Shown in pieces: positions 38,593 to 49,000 of a DNA stretch of 64,000 bases. Location: assembly GCA_013397865.1 (NCBI GenBank), contig VZTI01001048.1:5850705-5914704 (forward strand), read 5' to 3'. Numbering within the stretch: position 1 is the first letter of the stretch; each line of letters starts with the position of its first letter. Origin of the DNA: Struthidea cinerea. Its lineage: Eukaryota; Chordata; Aves; Passeriformes; Corcoracidae. The position numbers were made by a program, and so were the translations under genes. The notes beneath the pieces are model-generated. The model searched no databases, had not been told where the DNA came from, and worked only from the letters and a program-made list of their open reading frames with translations.

Positions 38593-41500
38593 GTGTTTGT
38601 ATATAATCAGCTGTTCAAGGACTTTGTTTCCATAAAATACTTCAGAAAGAAAAAAAAATGTACATTGAGTTTGGGCTTTTGTTTGTTTGTTTTTTAAATT
38701 GGGAGGGTAAAGATACAAACTTCTGCTGAAGCAGTTTTGCGAACAAGATCCTCCAGGAGAAAGAGATTTGAAAGCAATGCTTTAGTGGCCTGTTCTGCCT
38801 GAGCACAGATGTTACTCCAGCTGCCATCAGTGTCAGTTCCACTTTGGTTCCACTTTGTAACCTTTCCCTGTTAAGCAATAGAACAGAGTCATTTCCCCCT
38901 GTATGGGGTCACTATAATCCTCTTCGGTCCCACCTTGGTAGCTATATTGTGTTCATATCTGTGATGCAGATGTCTCCCCTGAGCTGTAGTTGGGTACATC
39001 CCACTAATCAAATGCTCTCCAGATCTTGTCTAACCAAAGATACTTTGTTTTATGTTTTATGGATTTTGGACAACAGCTGTTGGAAGGTATCCCGTGGTGC
39101 CGGGCAGAGAGTAAAGCTGCTACCACTCTTTGGGGGAGCCCTTTGCAGGGTTTAGTGTCCTTGGTCTTCCTCCTTGCTCTGCTCTGCTGCCACGCTCCCA
39201 AAAGCCTTGCCTTGCTCTTCCCTTGGTGAGATGAATCCCCAGCTCCTCACTCGTGGCTCTTTTCCTGGTACAGGTACAAGCCCTGTGAGAAGCTGAAGGT
39301 GAATTTTGGGACTCCGGAGTTCCTGGCTCCCGAAGTGGTGAACTACGACTTTGTTTCCTTCCCCACGGACATGTGGAGTGTGGGTGTCATCACGTACATG
39401 CTGTGAGTGCCCTGCCAGGAGTTGTGTGGTGGCTCCAAGGGCCCTGCAGGGCAGGAATGCAGCAGCCCTCTGGCTGTGACTCCTCCTAATCAATTCTGTT
39501 CAACCCCCCAGCTTTTCATACAGAGGCACCTCGCTGTGTGTCCAGAGTGTCTAAACAACAAATGATCCTTTTGATAAATACGTAAATGTTCTTCTCCCTT
39601 ATCATCTTATTTAGCAAAGTAAAATGGGTCAGGTCTTTTTTTTACCCTGAAAAGTTGCCCAAAATATGTGAGAATTTTAATTTTGATTGTGTTTTTGAGG
39701 ACTTGAATTAATTTTTAAATTTGTAATCTGTTCATTGTATGATCTTAGACTTGGTGTGCATCTGCCCAGGAGAATTAATATTATCTGCGTTAGGCCATGG
39801 GTCTAAGAAATGACCTGTCATGAGCAGGGCTAAAACTTTTCTCTGATGTCTGGATGGCAGCCATGGACAGTTTGTCTGTCCAAAGTCTCCACCTTTTGAT
39901 AAGCTTGTTTTGCATCCCAGAATCTTTCACAGATGTTTTCTGTGAACTGGATAAATTTCTGGTTTCAATTTGTATGTTAGCCAAAACCCAACTGAATGAA
40001 GTAATAGATGATGGAAACAATAAATCTGGGCTTAGAGGCTAATTGTAAAAAGTAATCTATTGTTCAGAATTCTATTTAATTCAAGCCACATATGAATATG
40101 GGCCCTGATTGGGGAAAGCTCTGAGTCCCTCTAGCTTTCCTAGCTGGGAAAGCACTGAAAGATGTACCTAAATCCTCACTGAATCCATTCCTTGGGGTTC
40201 TGTTAATGGTGCTCCCTGACCTGAGTGAACTGCTAGGGGGTAACACTGAATTACAACACTTTATTACCCCAAACTGTTGCCTTATCGTGGCAGGGACTGA
40301 GAAGTGGAACCATCCATAGCTGAGAGCCTTTTCCCTCCACAAGATAACAACAGTTATAAAGCAGAGGATTCATAGAAGGAAGAACACATCTTGCATATGA
40401 TAACTGCTCTTCTCCCCTCCCTTTCTTTCTTCTTTTAAGGCTTAGTGGCCTGTCCCCATTCCTGGGAGAGACTGATGCAGAGACAATGAATTATGTAGTC
40501 AATTGCAGCTGGGATTTTGATGCAGAAGCATTTGAACAGCTCTCGGAGGAAGCCAAAGACTTTATTTCCAGACTACTTGTGAAGGAGAAAAGGTACCTCT
40601 GTGTCTGATTGTGGGGACAGTAGCACCAATGATACTAAATTTCTACCAACCAGCTGTTTGGATTGCAGCCAACAATGAGAACTTACTATGTGACATTTCT
40701 GTGTGCTGTCTCTGGGCTTGCTGGGCAGTTCCCTCAGTGATACAGAAGCCCCTGTTTTGAAGGAAAGTGTCTGTGTACCCTGACTGAGGAAAGCTGCTTT
40801 TCACAGTAGCATCAATACAGGCAGAACACAGGGAATCTGGAAGGATTTGCAGTATAGGAATCTGTCTCTAAAGCTCTTGCTTCTCTGAGCAAAAACTATT
40901 TCTGTTGTTAGCTTGGAGTGTCACAAGCCTTGACACAAATTGCAAAAATGCTGCTTGAATGCCATGGAGGATAAATGGAAGCTGCAGCTGTGAAAATGTT
41001 CATTGTTCTCTTCTAAAGTGGTCTACAGGCTTTTGGGACATATTAGGGAGTGTTTGGGACTTAACTCTGCATGTGGCTTCTCATTTTTGGCTCCACTGAG
41101 ATAAAAAGTGATTGCACATATGAAACAAAGAAGAGAATGAGGATGATATTGATGTCAGACCACGGCTGGGGGGTTGGCTGGGTAGAGAAATTTTTCTCTT
41201 GCTGAGTGCTGATACAATACTAATCAAACCAGGAAATGATGCATACAGTAAAACAGATTGTGTGTTTGAGGGGAATTCAAAGGAGTGCTTAGAATATTAA
41301 CTACTTTCTGATCATTACCTAAATCAGACAAATCAGTTCTAGTACTAATTACATTTTGAACAATAGGTTCCTATGAAAAGCAAAGAATTAACTGAAATTT
41401 AGCATATTGCCAGCAGGAGAAATCTAAGGATTTCTTCTCAGACTGTGATGATGATTTGCTGTGATACTGTAAACTTTGCTATGGAGTCTTCAACGTTTCT

Positions 41501-43534
41501 ATGCAATGGGATTAGGGTCTCCAGAGGGACACTCTGCAAAGTCAGGTTAGAAGCTGTGAATGAAACAAGTATGTGAGAGAAGCGTGTTTTCAGTGAGTTG
41601 CAGAGAGCAGTGATTAGCTGGCCCCGTTGTTCACAAGGTGTGGCAGCCCCTGCTCTCCTGCAGACCAGGCACCTTTGCCTTGCTGGGACAGTGGGTCTGG
41701 CCTTGTGCAAGATCTGCAGCCCCCTCCCCTGACTGCTGAAATTGGGGTGAGCAGGCAGGAGTTGTCTTTTTGTCATCTCAGTGACAGCTCAGGAGAGCTC
41801 AGGAGTTGGGCATAGGCTTTTGATTTGAAAAAAAGCAAATTAAACTTTTTTCTCAACACCTCTACCTCAAGATTTCTTCTATTACCATATATTTCTCAAA
41901 GCTTTTAGGATAGGCTGTGGCATTTGGGCCCATTGTTGGATGTCAGGATATAAAGTATGCTTAGCTTGATCCAAGTTTAGGGTGAATAGACAATTGTGCT
42001 TTGCTTTTTCAATATGAGGCACAGAAATGGGCCTGTGCTGTCAGGGCAGACAGGTAACACCACAAACGTTATTCTTCTGTTAGCAAAGTTCTGAATTTGC
42101 ATCATAAAATGATGCATTACCTCATGAACTTAACCACAGCTCAACCAAGCCACTGCAGAGCCACCAGCAGTCCTTCATCCCGCTCACTCCTCCTGCTGGA
42201 GAGTGCAGGATGCCATTAGGATCCCATGCGCGGGGATGAACACCATTTTCACTCGTGTTCATTCATTTGAGGCAGTTTCTTATCACTAACAAAGAGGGGC
42301 ACAGGGCAGTGAGGAAACGAGCAGAAGGGGGCTGGGTTTTCACGGCAGATCCCTCCCCTGCAGCTGCCGGATGAGCGCGACGCAGTGTCTGAAGCACGAG
42401 TGGCTCAACAACCTCCCTGCCAAGGCCCAGGAGTCCAAGCTGCGCCTGAAGTCCCAGCTGCTGCTGCAGAGTTACATGGCCCACAGGAAATGGAAGGTAA
42501 ACACACGAAGGCTGGCAAATCTGCTTCCACAGGGAACATCAGCACAGCACAGGCAGAGCCATTCCCTCCCCTTGTGTGTGGGCTCACTGGTGCCCACAGG
42601 CTTCTTGATTGTAAATATCAGTTGTGAAGTCTATTTTTACCTGTAAATTAAGTGGTTTGTCCTGCAGAAGGATATTGCTTCTGTTTCTAGCAAGTTTGGT
42701 TTCAATTTTCACTCTTTGATTGGTGTTTAGAAGTTTAGAAAGATGTACTTCCTTTCTACACTTTCAGAGGCTTCAGATGCTACTTTATGTTAAATGTTCA
42801 TTCTCTTTATACTTTTTCCATTGGTAACAGTAGCATTGATCTGTTGTCACTATGGAGTAGGGATACACTTTAGGCAGTTTGTGCCTCCCACTGCAGAACT
42901 GAAGTGTGGAAGAGAAAAAATATTAGGCTTAAACCCATTGAGAGAACTCTTCAAGATCTTTCTGATAACCCCAGGCTCCTTCTGAACTAAGTTTTCATGA
43001 AGTGATAGATAATAATTTGTGTTTGAGTCTCTATTTGATTGTAGATAATTGATCCTAAAAGGTGAACACAGTGATCTCGTTAAGGAAGAAGCCTGTGGAA
43101 TTGTGCAAACTCAGTGAGGACCATTTCCTTCTCTTCTGTCATTGGGGAGTTGCAATTGCTTGCCAAGGTTAATAAACCAGAGGCTTACACTTCATTCAGT
43201 CCTGCACTGCAACTGCTTGGTGGCAAACTTCTACGCTTGCATTTTAAAGATGACATAATCTAAAGACCTATCACTGTACAATTCATAGTAACAATGAAGA
43301 ACCTCACAGCCCCAGATGCTGTGCAGGAACCACTGCAACCCACACAAGCTGGGGGTCACTAGAAGGAAATGGATTTACTAGGAAGAAAAATCCCTGTTAG
43401 CTGCAGGAAAGTTCCTTTGCCTCTGTTGCGCTCATGCTTGGACTGTTCTATTCTGTTCACAGAAACACTTCTATGTGGTGGCTGCTGCTAACAGGCTGAA
43501 GAGATTTCAGAGTATGTCTGTCAAGCTTGCATGA
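25413..43534 (+). CDS. MYLK3: MYLK3, cardiac myosin light chain kinase (13 coding exons, complete)
   Basis: Ser/Thr kinase that phosphorylates the cardiac regulatory light chain (MYL2) and tunes sarcomere assembly and contraction. Joined exons: 25413-25925, 29055-29145, 30404-30842, 32923-33479, 34686-34791, 35845-35938, 36225-36334, 36975-37116, 37844-37914, 39274-39402, 40440-40592, 42364-42496, 43463-43534. They total 2610 nt, or 869 residues (human about 819), with every junction in frame. Residues 1-170 form the conserved N-terminal region, with coiled-coil-like heptads around 25-60. Residues about 172-540 are a poorly conserved, probably disordered linker. The kinase domain is about 562-820: glycine loop LGGGRFGQV (567-575), Lys590, alphaC Glu606, catalytic loop HLDLKPEN (680-687, Asp682), DFG 702-704 and APE 726-728. 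The basic tail around 831-863 (RKWKKHFY) corresponds to the autoinhibitory/calmodulin-binding segment. The start ATG has A at -3 and matches the human N-terminal length. Noncoding 5' exons were not identified. Confidence 0.97.
26044..26249 (+). other. Candidate alternative exon in MYLK3 intron 1
   Basis: Behind the acceptor TTGCTGGTACAG, a frame stays open to donor-like GTs at 26250 and 26256. It reads from GYCWDLRIARF to LKPQRK. It would enter in phase 1 and leave in phase 0, so it fits MYLK3 exon 2 only if exon 1 uses the alternative donor at 25930; after the main donor it hits a stop quickly. No homology to mammalian MYLK3 was recognised. It may be chance. Confidence 0.2.
27527..27541. repeat. 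(TG)n microsatellite
   Basis: Short TG dinucleotide run of about seven units within MYLK3 intron 1. Confidence 0.85.
29055..29145 (+). CDS. MYLK3: MYLK3 coding exon 2
   Basis: 91 nt, phase 0 in and phase 1 out, between acceptor TTTTTAG and donor GTATGT. The encoded AKPKHVLSNRG matches the human stretch GKPKHVLSTSG, which anchors the exon 1-2 join directly. Confidence 0.93.
30404..30842 (+). CDS. MYLK3: MYLK3 coding exon 3 (linker)
   Basis: 439 nt, phase 1 in and phase 2 out. It encodes a Gln/Lys/Ser-rich low-complexity linker (ending SDTGCEVTHTR once joined) between the N-terminal region and the kinase. It is fast-evolving, so support comes from the splice sites, the single long open frame and phase agreement on both sides. 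Confidence 0.88.
31366..31440. repeat. A/C-rich low-complexity stretch
   Basis: Within MYLK3 intron 3, nearly all A and C (runs such as AAACAAACAAAACCC). It contains a single CCCTAA unit, too little to call a telomeric repeat. Confidence 0.6.
32923..33479 (+). CDS. MYLK3: MYLK3 coding exon 4 (linker)
   Basis: 557 nt, phase 2 in and phase 1 out, donor GTGAGT. The start RISISVHM aligns with human RISIHIQEM. The rest is a Lys/Glu/Ser/Pro-rich linker without recognised motifs. Confidence 0.92.
34686..34791 (+). CDS. MYLK3: MYLK3 coding exon 5 (kinase start)
   Basis: 106 nt. It encodes DDSPSPPAPFEHRIVSVK, nearly identical to human, then CRHEVLGG, the start of the glycine loop. Acceptor CTGTGCAG, donor GTAAGT, phase 2 out. 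Confidence 0.95.
35845..35938 (+). CDS. MYLK3: MYLK3 coding exon 6 (ATP-binding Lys)
   Basis: 94 nt. Completes the glycine loop (GGRFGQVHKCTE) and carries the ATP-anchoring lysine in LAAKIIKVK. Ends in phase 0. Confidence 0.96.
36225..36334 (+). CDS. MYLK3: MYLK3 coding exon 7 (alphaC, hinge)
   Basis: 110 nt. Encodes VKNEINIMNQLNHVNLIQLY and the hinge LIMEY. The alphaC glutamate is in KNE. Donor GTAAGT, phase 2 out. Confidence 0.97.
36975..37116 (+). CDS. MYLK3: MYLK3 coding exon 8 (catalytic loop)
   Basis: 142 nt. Encodes LDGGELFDRITDENYHLTEL through YLHQHYILHLDLK. It contains the catalytic Asp of the MLCK-family HLDLKPEN motif. Phase 0 out. Confidence 0.97.
37844..37914 (+). CDS. MYLK3: MYLK3 coding exon 9 (DFG)
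   Basis: 71 nt. Encodes PENILCVNHTGNQIKIIDFG and LAR, including the metal-binding Asn and the DFG motif. Donor GTAAGA. Confidence 0.97.
38557..38588. repeat. (AT)16 microsatellite
   Basis: Thirty-two bases of pure AT dinucleotide in MYLK3 intron 9; probably length-polymorphic. Confidence 0.97.
39274..39402 (+). CDS. MYLK3: MYLK3 coding exon 10 (activation segment)
   Basis: 129 nt. Encodes YKPCEKLKVNFGTPEFLAPE and the conserved SFPTDMWSVGVITYM. Contains the APE motif. Confidence 0.97.
40440..40592 (+). CDS. MYLK3: MYLK3 coding exon 11 (C-lobe)
   Basis: 153 nt. Encodes LSGLSPFLGETDAETMNYVV and EEAKDFISRLLVKEK, the C-lobe helices. Acceptor CTTTTAAG. Confidence 0.97.
42364..42496 (+). CDS. MYLK3: MYLK3 coding exon 12 (end of kinase)
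   Basis: 133 nt. Encodes CRMSATQCLKHEWLNNLPAK and LKSQLLLQSYMAHRKWK, the end of the kinase domain and the start of the regulatory tail. Confidence 0.97.
43463..43534 (+). CDS. MYLK3: MYLK3 coding exon 13 (last, with TGA stop)
   Basis: 72 nt including TGA. Encodes KHFYVVAAANRLKRFQSMSV then KLA. The first part matches the human regulatory tail; the last residues differ and are slightly longer. Confidence 0.95.
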   Translation, partial: KHFYVVAAANRLKRFQSMSVKLA

Positions 43535-45125
43535 GCTTGTGTGACACCTCCACTGCTCTTGGAGATGGACACGAAGCTGTGGAAGGAAGACTCAGTGTCT
43601 CCAGTAATTTCTATCCCTGTTTTATAACATAATGTTTTGGGACTGTCTTCCTCAATTATTTTGTGTGTTAGTGCTACAGTTCCAGAAGTGACTTAAGGAA
43701 GAGGCACAAGATTTCTAAAGCAGAAGCTACTTCATTTGTTTTTACAAGTTTTCAGGTGTTCTATATAGTGGAGGAAAAACGTGGCTGTTACTGGGGCTGA
43801 CTTCTTGCTGAAGGCTTTGATTCTGCAGAGTATTGTTGGTGTGTTTATAGCAGAAAACCCTGGGCAGTTTTCTGGTCTCTCACACCAAGCATGGGATCTC
43901 TAAAGACTTTCTTCCTGACTGATGGATGTATGTTACCAGCTTTAGAGAACTGCCACAACAGTGGCACAACTTGTCCCTCAGATGTTTGTTACTTAAAACA
44001 AAAGATACAAACATCATTTTCTTCTCTATTTCTTTCAAAAAGGTAATTTCCCCACAACATGAAGATGCTTCAGTCCAACTCCAGCTTGGATGGTTTTGTT
44101 TTTGTTTTGTTACTATTCTACTCTCTCCTTTAAAAAAAGTCACTGCATAGTTAGGAACTATGAGGAACCCTGGTTTGAAGCAAATTAAGTCGGTCATTTG
44201 CTCTTGTTTGTTATGGCAAGTTGAATTGAGCTGAACTGATTGAACTTCTGGAAGGAGATACGTGAAACTGCCATGAATACAAATCACCTAATGACTGTTG
44301 GGTCTATGCAAAAAGATGTCGTGTTGTAGAGAAAGGATTTCCAGAGATTTTAAGTTTTTAAAACTTGTAAGTGCTTTTCATTGTCTGTGACTGCAGCACT
44401 TAAGTTGCTAAGTTTTAGTTTGAGGATTTGTTTCTCTCTGGAAATTTTAGTGAAGTCTGAGAAGCTGGTCTGGTGTGACATATGAAACAGGTTTCATTTC
44501 TAATAGGTTCAGTGACAGGGAAACAGAGTGTTGCCAGACTCTGCCTTTAGTCCAGTTAGGAGGTTGAAGCCCTTTTTTCCCCCCTCACCTTGCTCTTGAA
44601 CATGAAGCCTTTTCTTCACAATATTAACTTATTTTGGATTTTAAACACTTTTCTTATGTGTAGAGTGGGAGCCACTTACAATCTCTCAGATAAAAGTATA
44701 ACATTATTTATTAAACCTGTGGTTTCCTGTTCTGGATTCTGCAAAACTCAGTGTGAACTGGATGGCTTCTAGGAAAAATGGAAACTAATACTACTAGAAG
44801 TAGCTTTCCATCAAAGGCACCTGTAAAGCTCCTGTGAACTTTATGGATTTTCACATCCCTTGAATTTGCAGAAGTGTTGGTTGCTAATAATGAGGTTTAG
44901 GTTTGTAAGACTGGCTTACCCCAGTCTAGCTACCTTTTCCATTCAAGTGCCTCTCACTTTGCATAGTCCTGACTTCTGCAGCATTTCCAGAATTGGGACA
45001 GAGAAGAATCTTGATAATTTATCACCTTCTATGAAGGCCCACTTTTGTTCATGTCTTCCTTCCACAGTGTTTCTGCATGCTGATGTCATTGTATTCATTG
45101 GTCTGTATATTTCTGAATTAATACT

Positions 45126-45131
45126 AATAAA
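45126..45131 (+). terminator. MYLK3: Candidate MYLK3 polyadenylation signal
   Basis: Canonical AATAAA about 1.6 kb after the MYLK3 stop, in a T-rich context. It is the clearest plus-strand signal before the ORC6 end. Confidence 0.45.
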
Positions 45132-45536
45132 TTTCATGGAAGTGGAACAAGCCTATTCATCAACTTTGGTTTAAGTCCCCCTGCCAAACAAACCTGGAAG
45201 TATTTCTGCGTAGGTCGAGAGATAGAGCCCAGGCAGAAAATATGCAAGGGAAATGGAACACAGACCTCTTCTCTAAGCTTATGACTGCGAGGCACAAAGA
45301 AACCTGTTACCTAGTCCTTTTCCCCTGGAGATTTTCCTTTTCAAGGCACAGGCATCTCCTCCATGTTTTCTATTTTGCATTCCAAGTACATGTGCCAAGA
45401 ACATGATGTCAGAATACAAAGCTTTTCCTTCCAGTACTTTTATTGTTTCTTGGAATATTTGGGACCCCTTACAAAAGCACAAGAGACTTCATTCCTATAG
45501 ACATGAAAATAAGTCAAATTCAATGACTAAACAATA

Positions 45537-45542
45537 TTTATT
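45537..45542 (-). terminator. ORC6: Candidate distal ORC6 polyadenylation signal
   Basis: AATAAA on the minus strand about 385 bases after the ORC6 stop. A run of A on the plus strand (T on minus) lies just upstream of it in the transcript. Confidence 0.5.
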
Positions 45543-45811
45543 AAAAAAAAAAACCTTTAAAAATAAGGCTTCATTTCTCTGCTGGCTTTGCAGTTTAACA
45601 AGGCACTGCTGGTCCCCTCCCTCTTATTTCACTGACTGCTTCCAGCCAGGGGCCCAATGGCCTGTAACTTACAACTCATTTACACTTAAAGTAGCATTAG
45701 AATGTTACATGCTTCTTGCAGCAAGAGAACGAAGCTATTCTACTGCTAATGCCACAGCCTGGTGCGTAGTCAGACAGGCTTCCTGTAAATTCCCATCAAT
45801 CTGTGGTGTCA

Positions 45812-45817
45812 TTTATT
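45812..45817 (-). terminator. ORC6: Candidate proximal ORC6 polyadenylation signal
   Basis: AATAAA on the minus strand about 110 bases after the ORC6 stop; would give a very short 3'UTR. Which of the two signals is used is unknown. Confidence 0.45.
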
Positions 45818-45926
45818 AAAAATAACATTCTTAAATACTTAAAACCTAAAAAAACCCAGCTGTCTGCCAGGCAGCCATCACTCATATGCTACTGGATCTC
45901 TTGTTAGAGCAGAGGGAGAGTTAAAA

Positions 45927-46093
45927 TTAAGAGCAAGCAGCAGTTACATTACTGGGTGGCATTACAGAGTCAGTACTCCTTGTCTCTCGTGCCTTAGCAG
46001 CGTTTTCCAGGATTTTCTTTTTCCATTCTTCGTAGTCCTGCTTTGTTTCAGTCTTTGGCCGTTTACATGGCATCTCTTCATCCTCTTCAGAGC
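45927..46093 (-). CDS. ORC6: ORC6 coding exon 7 (last)
   Basis: 167 nt including TAA. Encodes an acidic start (SEEDEEMP), basic CKRPKTETK, then QDYEEWKKKILENAAKARET. Acceptor CCTCATAG. The tail ending in AACS is longer than in human. Confidence 0.95.
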
Positions 46094-49000
46094 CTATGAG
46101 GAAACAAGAAAGCCCATGAGAGGCCACCACGGGCAACATGCTGCTGGGGTAACAGGCAGTGAGCAAATGTACAGACACCAGCAGGGGGGCTGTCCCTGTT
46201 ACCTAATCCTGGGGTCACTGCTCCCCTCACCTGCTGGGACAGTCACCTCCTCACCTCTGTGTCTGAACACAACAGCTGTCCTTAATTCTAGGACTACTCA
46301 GTATAAACTCCACTGTCCTGCTAGGCTCTCTCTGTGCTTCCACAGCCCATGGTTTGCAGGATGGAGAGAGCTGCTGTGAACTGCAGCATCGTGGCCCATC
46401 ACACAACTAAAACACTGAGCAGCAAGAAAGCTCAGAACTGCTCCAGTGAGGTGATTTTCATTCACAGCTAAACACAACTTACCCTCTTCCTGCTCACACT
46501 GCTCCAGGGCAGTCTGCAAGCTGTCAGGTGTCTCTGCAGCCAGTGGAACATCTTCTAAAAAAACAAGTAAGTTGCTTTACTTTTGAATGGTATTTGGTGC
46601 TCCAAGGGTGGCCTACATGCAATGCTTTGACAGCAGTGCCACCTTCCACAAGTAGTGCTGTCCAGTCAGAGCAGTTCCCTGGTCCAGACTGATACTCGAG
46701 CTCTATAAGAGGTGCTAGCACAGTATGGCAGGGACTGCTTCAATTAGCAGGCTGCTAATTAGCTGCTGCTGCATTAGTGACCACAATCATCCACCATGTT
46801 CATTGCCCAAAACCACCTTCTAGGTAACTCAGGCAGGATTATCAATTATTTCTTTCCCTTCGATTCCATTCCCACAATTTTTATAGATACCCACAACATG
46901 CAGGGGGCTAACCAGATGCACACTCTTCCCTGAATTCATATGGCAATTCCCAGTTGCCTTTAGTTGCTTTAGTGCTGGGGTAATGTTTGGGTTTTTATAG
47001 GGCACACACCTAGGAGAAAGTAGCAGCTTTTGGGTTAGATTCAGGCAGCATGTTGCAGAAAACATCAGGGTATGAAGACACAGTGAGGCAGGATAACTTT
47101 CAGTAGGAAAGTAAGAATGAAAGCCTGGGAAAGGGAAAAGGAGAAAGAGGAAGCAGCAGAAATACAAGGACATCAGTGCATGTATTGTATTTCAGGCTTT
47201 CTCCCCCACAAAAAGCAGAGAGAGCTGCAGGCTCAACAGTGGGCAAGAAATATTCCTGATATCTGCCCAATGTATGAGGAGGGGTAGTGCCAGGGAATGG
47301 CTGAGTTGGTACCAGAACAGCAAGGCTTATGCTTGTTCATCTTGCAGTGGGGGAAAGGAAAGCACAGGAGTGAGTCAGCCTGAGGAAGATGTTTGTGATA
47401 ATTCGTGTGTCAGGTTGCCATGTTAACAGGATGCAGAAACCAAGCAAGGAGGAGGAATCCAAGATAGGTCAGGTAGTATGGGAGAAGCAAGGAATAAATT
47501 GCAGCAGCAGAGACTGTAAAGAGCAGTGAGCATTCGAGAAGAGAGGAAAATATTTTTGTCCTTGCCACTTTTTTCCTATTTTTGTCCTTGCTAAGCTATT
47601 GCAACTTCTCCAGAAGCAAGGACTGTGAATGGGAACTGGGCTGCAGGAAACATGTTGGAATGGATGGGCAGATTTGGCCGAAAGGGGACAGCTGAAAGTG
47701 ATCAGACTGAAATCACCAGTGGAACAGGATGGGGCACTGTGAGGCCATGGGATGGGTGTGCTGTCTTACAAGGATAAAGCCAAAAACTTACTGCTGAGTT
47801 GCTGGCTTATCTTCTCCAGCTGATTGCACAGCCGGTCAAATATTGCTTTTTTCACTCCAGATGTAGCCAACATTTTAGCTCTGTCCACTTTTAGCTTCAA
47901 ACACCTACAAGAGAAAGTTATCTCTGTACAAAGCAACATTCCAGCAACTATCACTTAGGTGAGGTGATAATTACTGTACCAACACCGCCTGTGACATGAG
48001 GAAGGCAGGCCTGACTTGTCCTACCTATCCTTGTCTCCCTCAGAAACAAATCTGCTTAAAAACCAGACCCCTACACTACTCAGTCAATACAGCTCAGCTG
48101 AAACTCAGGGTGAGTTCAACTTACCTTTTCGTTATACAATTCCTTATGTAACTTTTCAGATTTTCAGGGAACCAGGACAAAATGCCTGGTTCAGGCATTC
48201 AGCAGAAAGCTGAATGTGACTCTGTGTCAAGAGAGCCCTTGTCAGGAGCTGTGCAACTACACAGCACCGGTGCTGCTGAATAAGACTGTCACAAGGTGTA
48301 ATGCTGAGGGAGGAAGATCTTTGCATATAAGCAAATTCTTCCCAAGTGCTGGCTGAGTCACACACCTCTCAGCTGATATGGGCCTACAGCTATCAGAGTC
48401 ATCTCCCAAAGGCTAGAGCACCCTCTGGATTTGATAACATAGGGCTTGAGGAAATAGGGCTTGAGGTTTTTCCTTCTTCAGAATGGCTGCTTCTTGGTGC
48501 TCAGAAGCCCTTCTTGCACCTTGATCAGTATTTCACCAAAAGCCATATAAGATTTTTGCTTTGTGCAGTGCATGTTCAAGACTTTGCTATGAGGAAAGGC
48601 CTGGTTTCCTCCAGCTGTCTCCATTTTCAGAAGCAGGGCAGCAGGATATGCTAAGCAAGGCCCTGAATGCTGGCACTGGTTTGTGTCTCAGCAGGCATTT
48701 CAGCCTGTAGGTCTCCCAGGCTACACTCACCTGCATGCAGTGCACAGTGCAGCTGTTATAAACAGGGGTTTGGAGAAATCCAGGTCCACTCGCTGTGCTT
48801 CGGAGAGGCTGGATTCATACCTGAGGAACAGCAAGTGATAATTGGACAGTGTATTTGCCTCACTGAAGCTGCTGAAATCCATCTGTCACGTGGCACTCGG
48901 CAGCTGAACAGGTCTGTTGGAGCACCTGGGCTTTTGCAAGCCCGTCAAGCAGAGACAGCTGCTATTGGCTCAGAGGAGCAAAAGAGATGAGGGAGAAGAA

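Larger units (their letters stand above)
43535..45926. other. Convergent 3'UTRs of MYLK3 (+) and ORC6 (-)
   Basis: The two stop codons are 2392 bases apart with no coding sequence between. This space must hold both 3'UTRs. A plus-strand AATAAA at 45126-45131 suits a long MYLK3 3'UTR. Minus-strand AATAAA signals lie at 45812-45817 and 45537-45542. The true cleavage sites are not visible. Confidence 0.75.
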
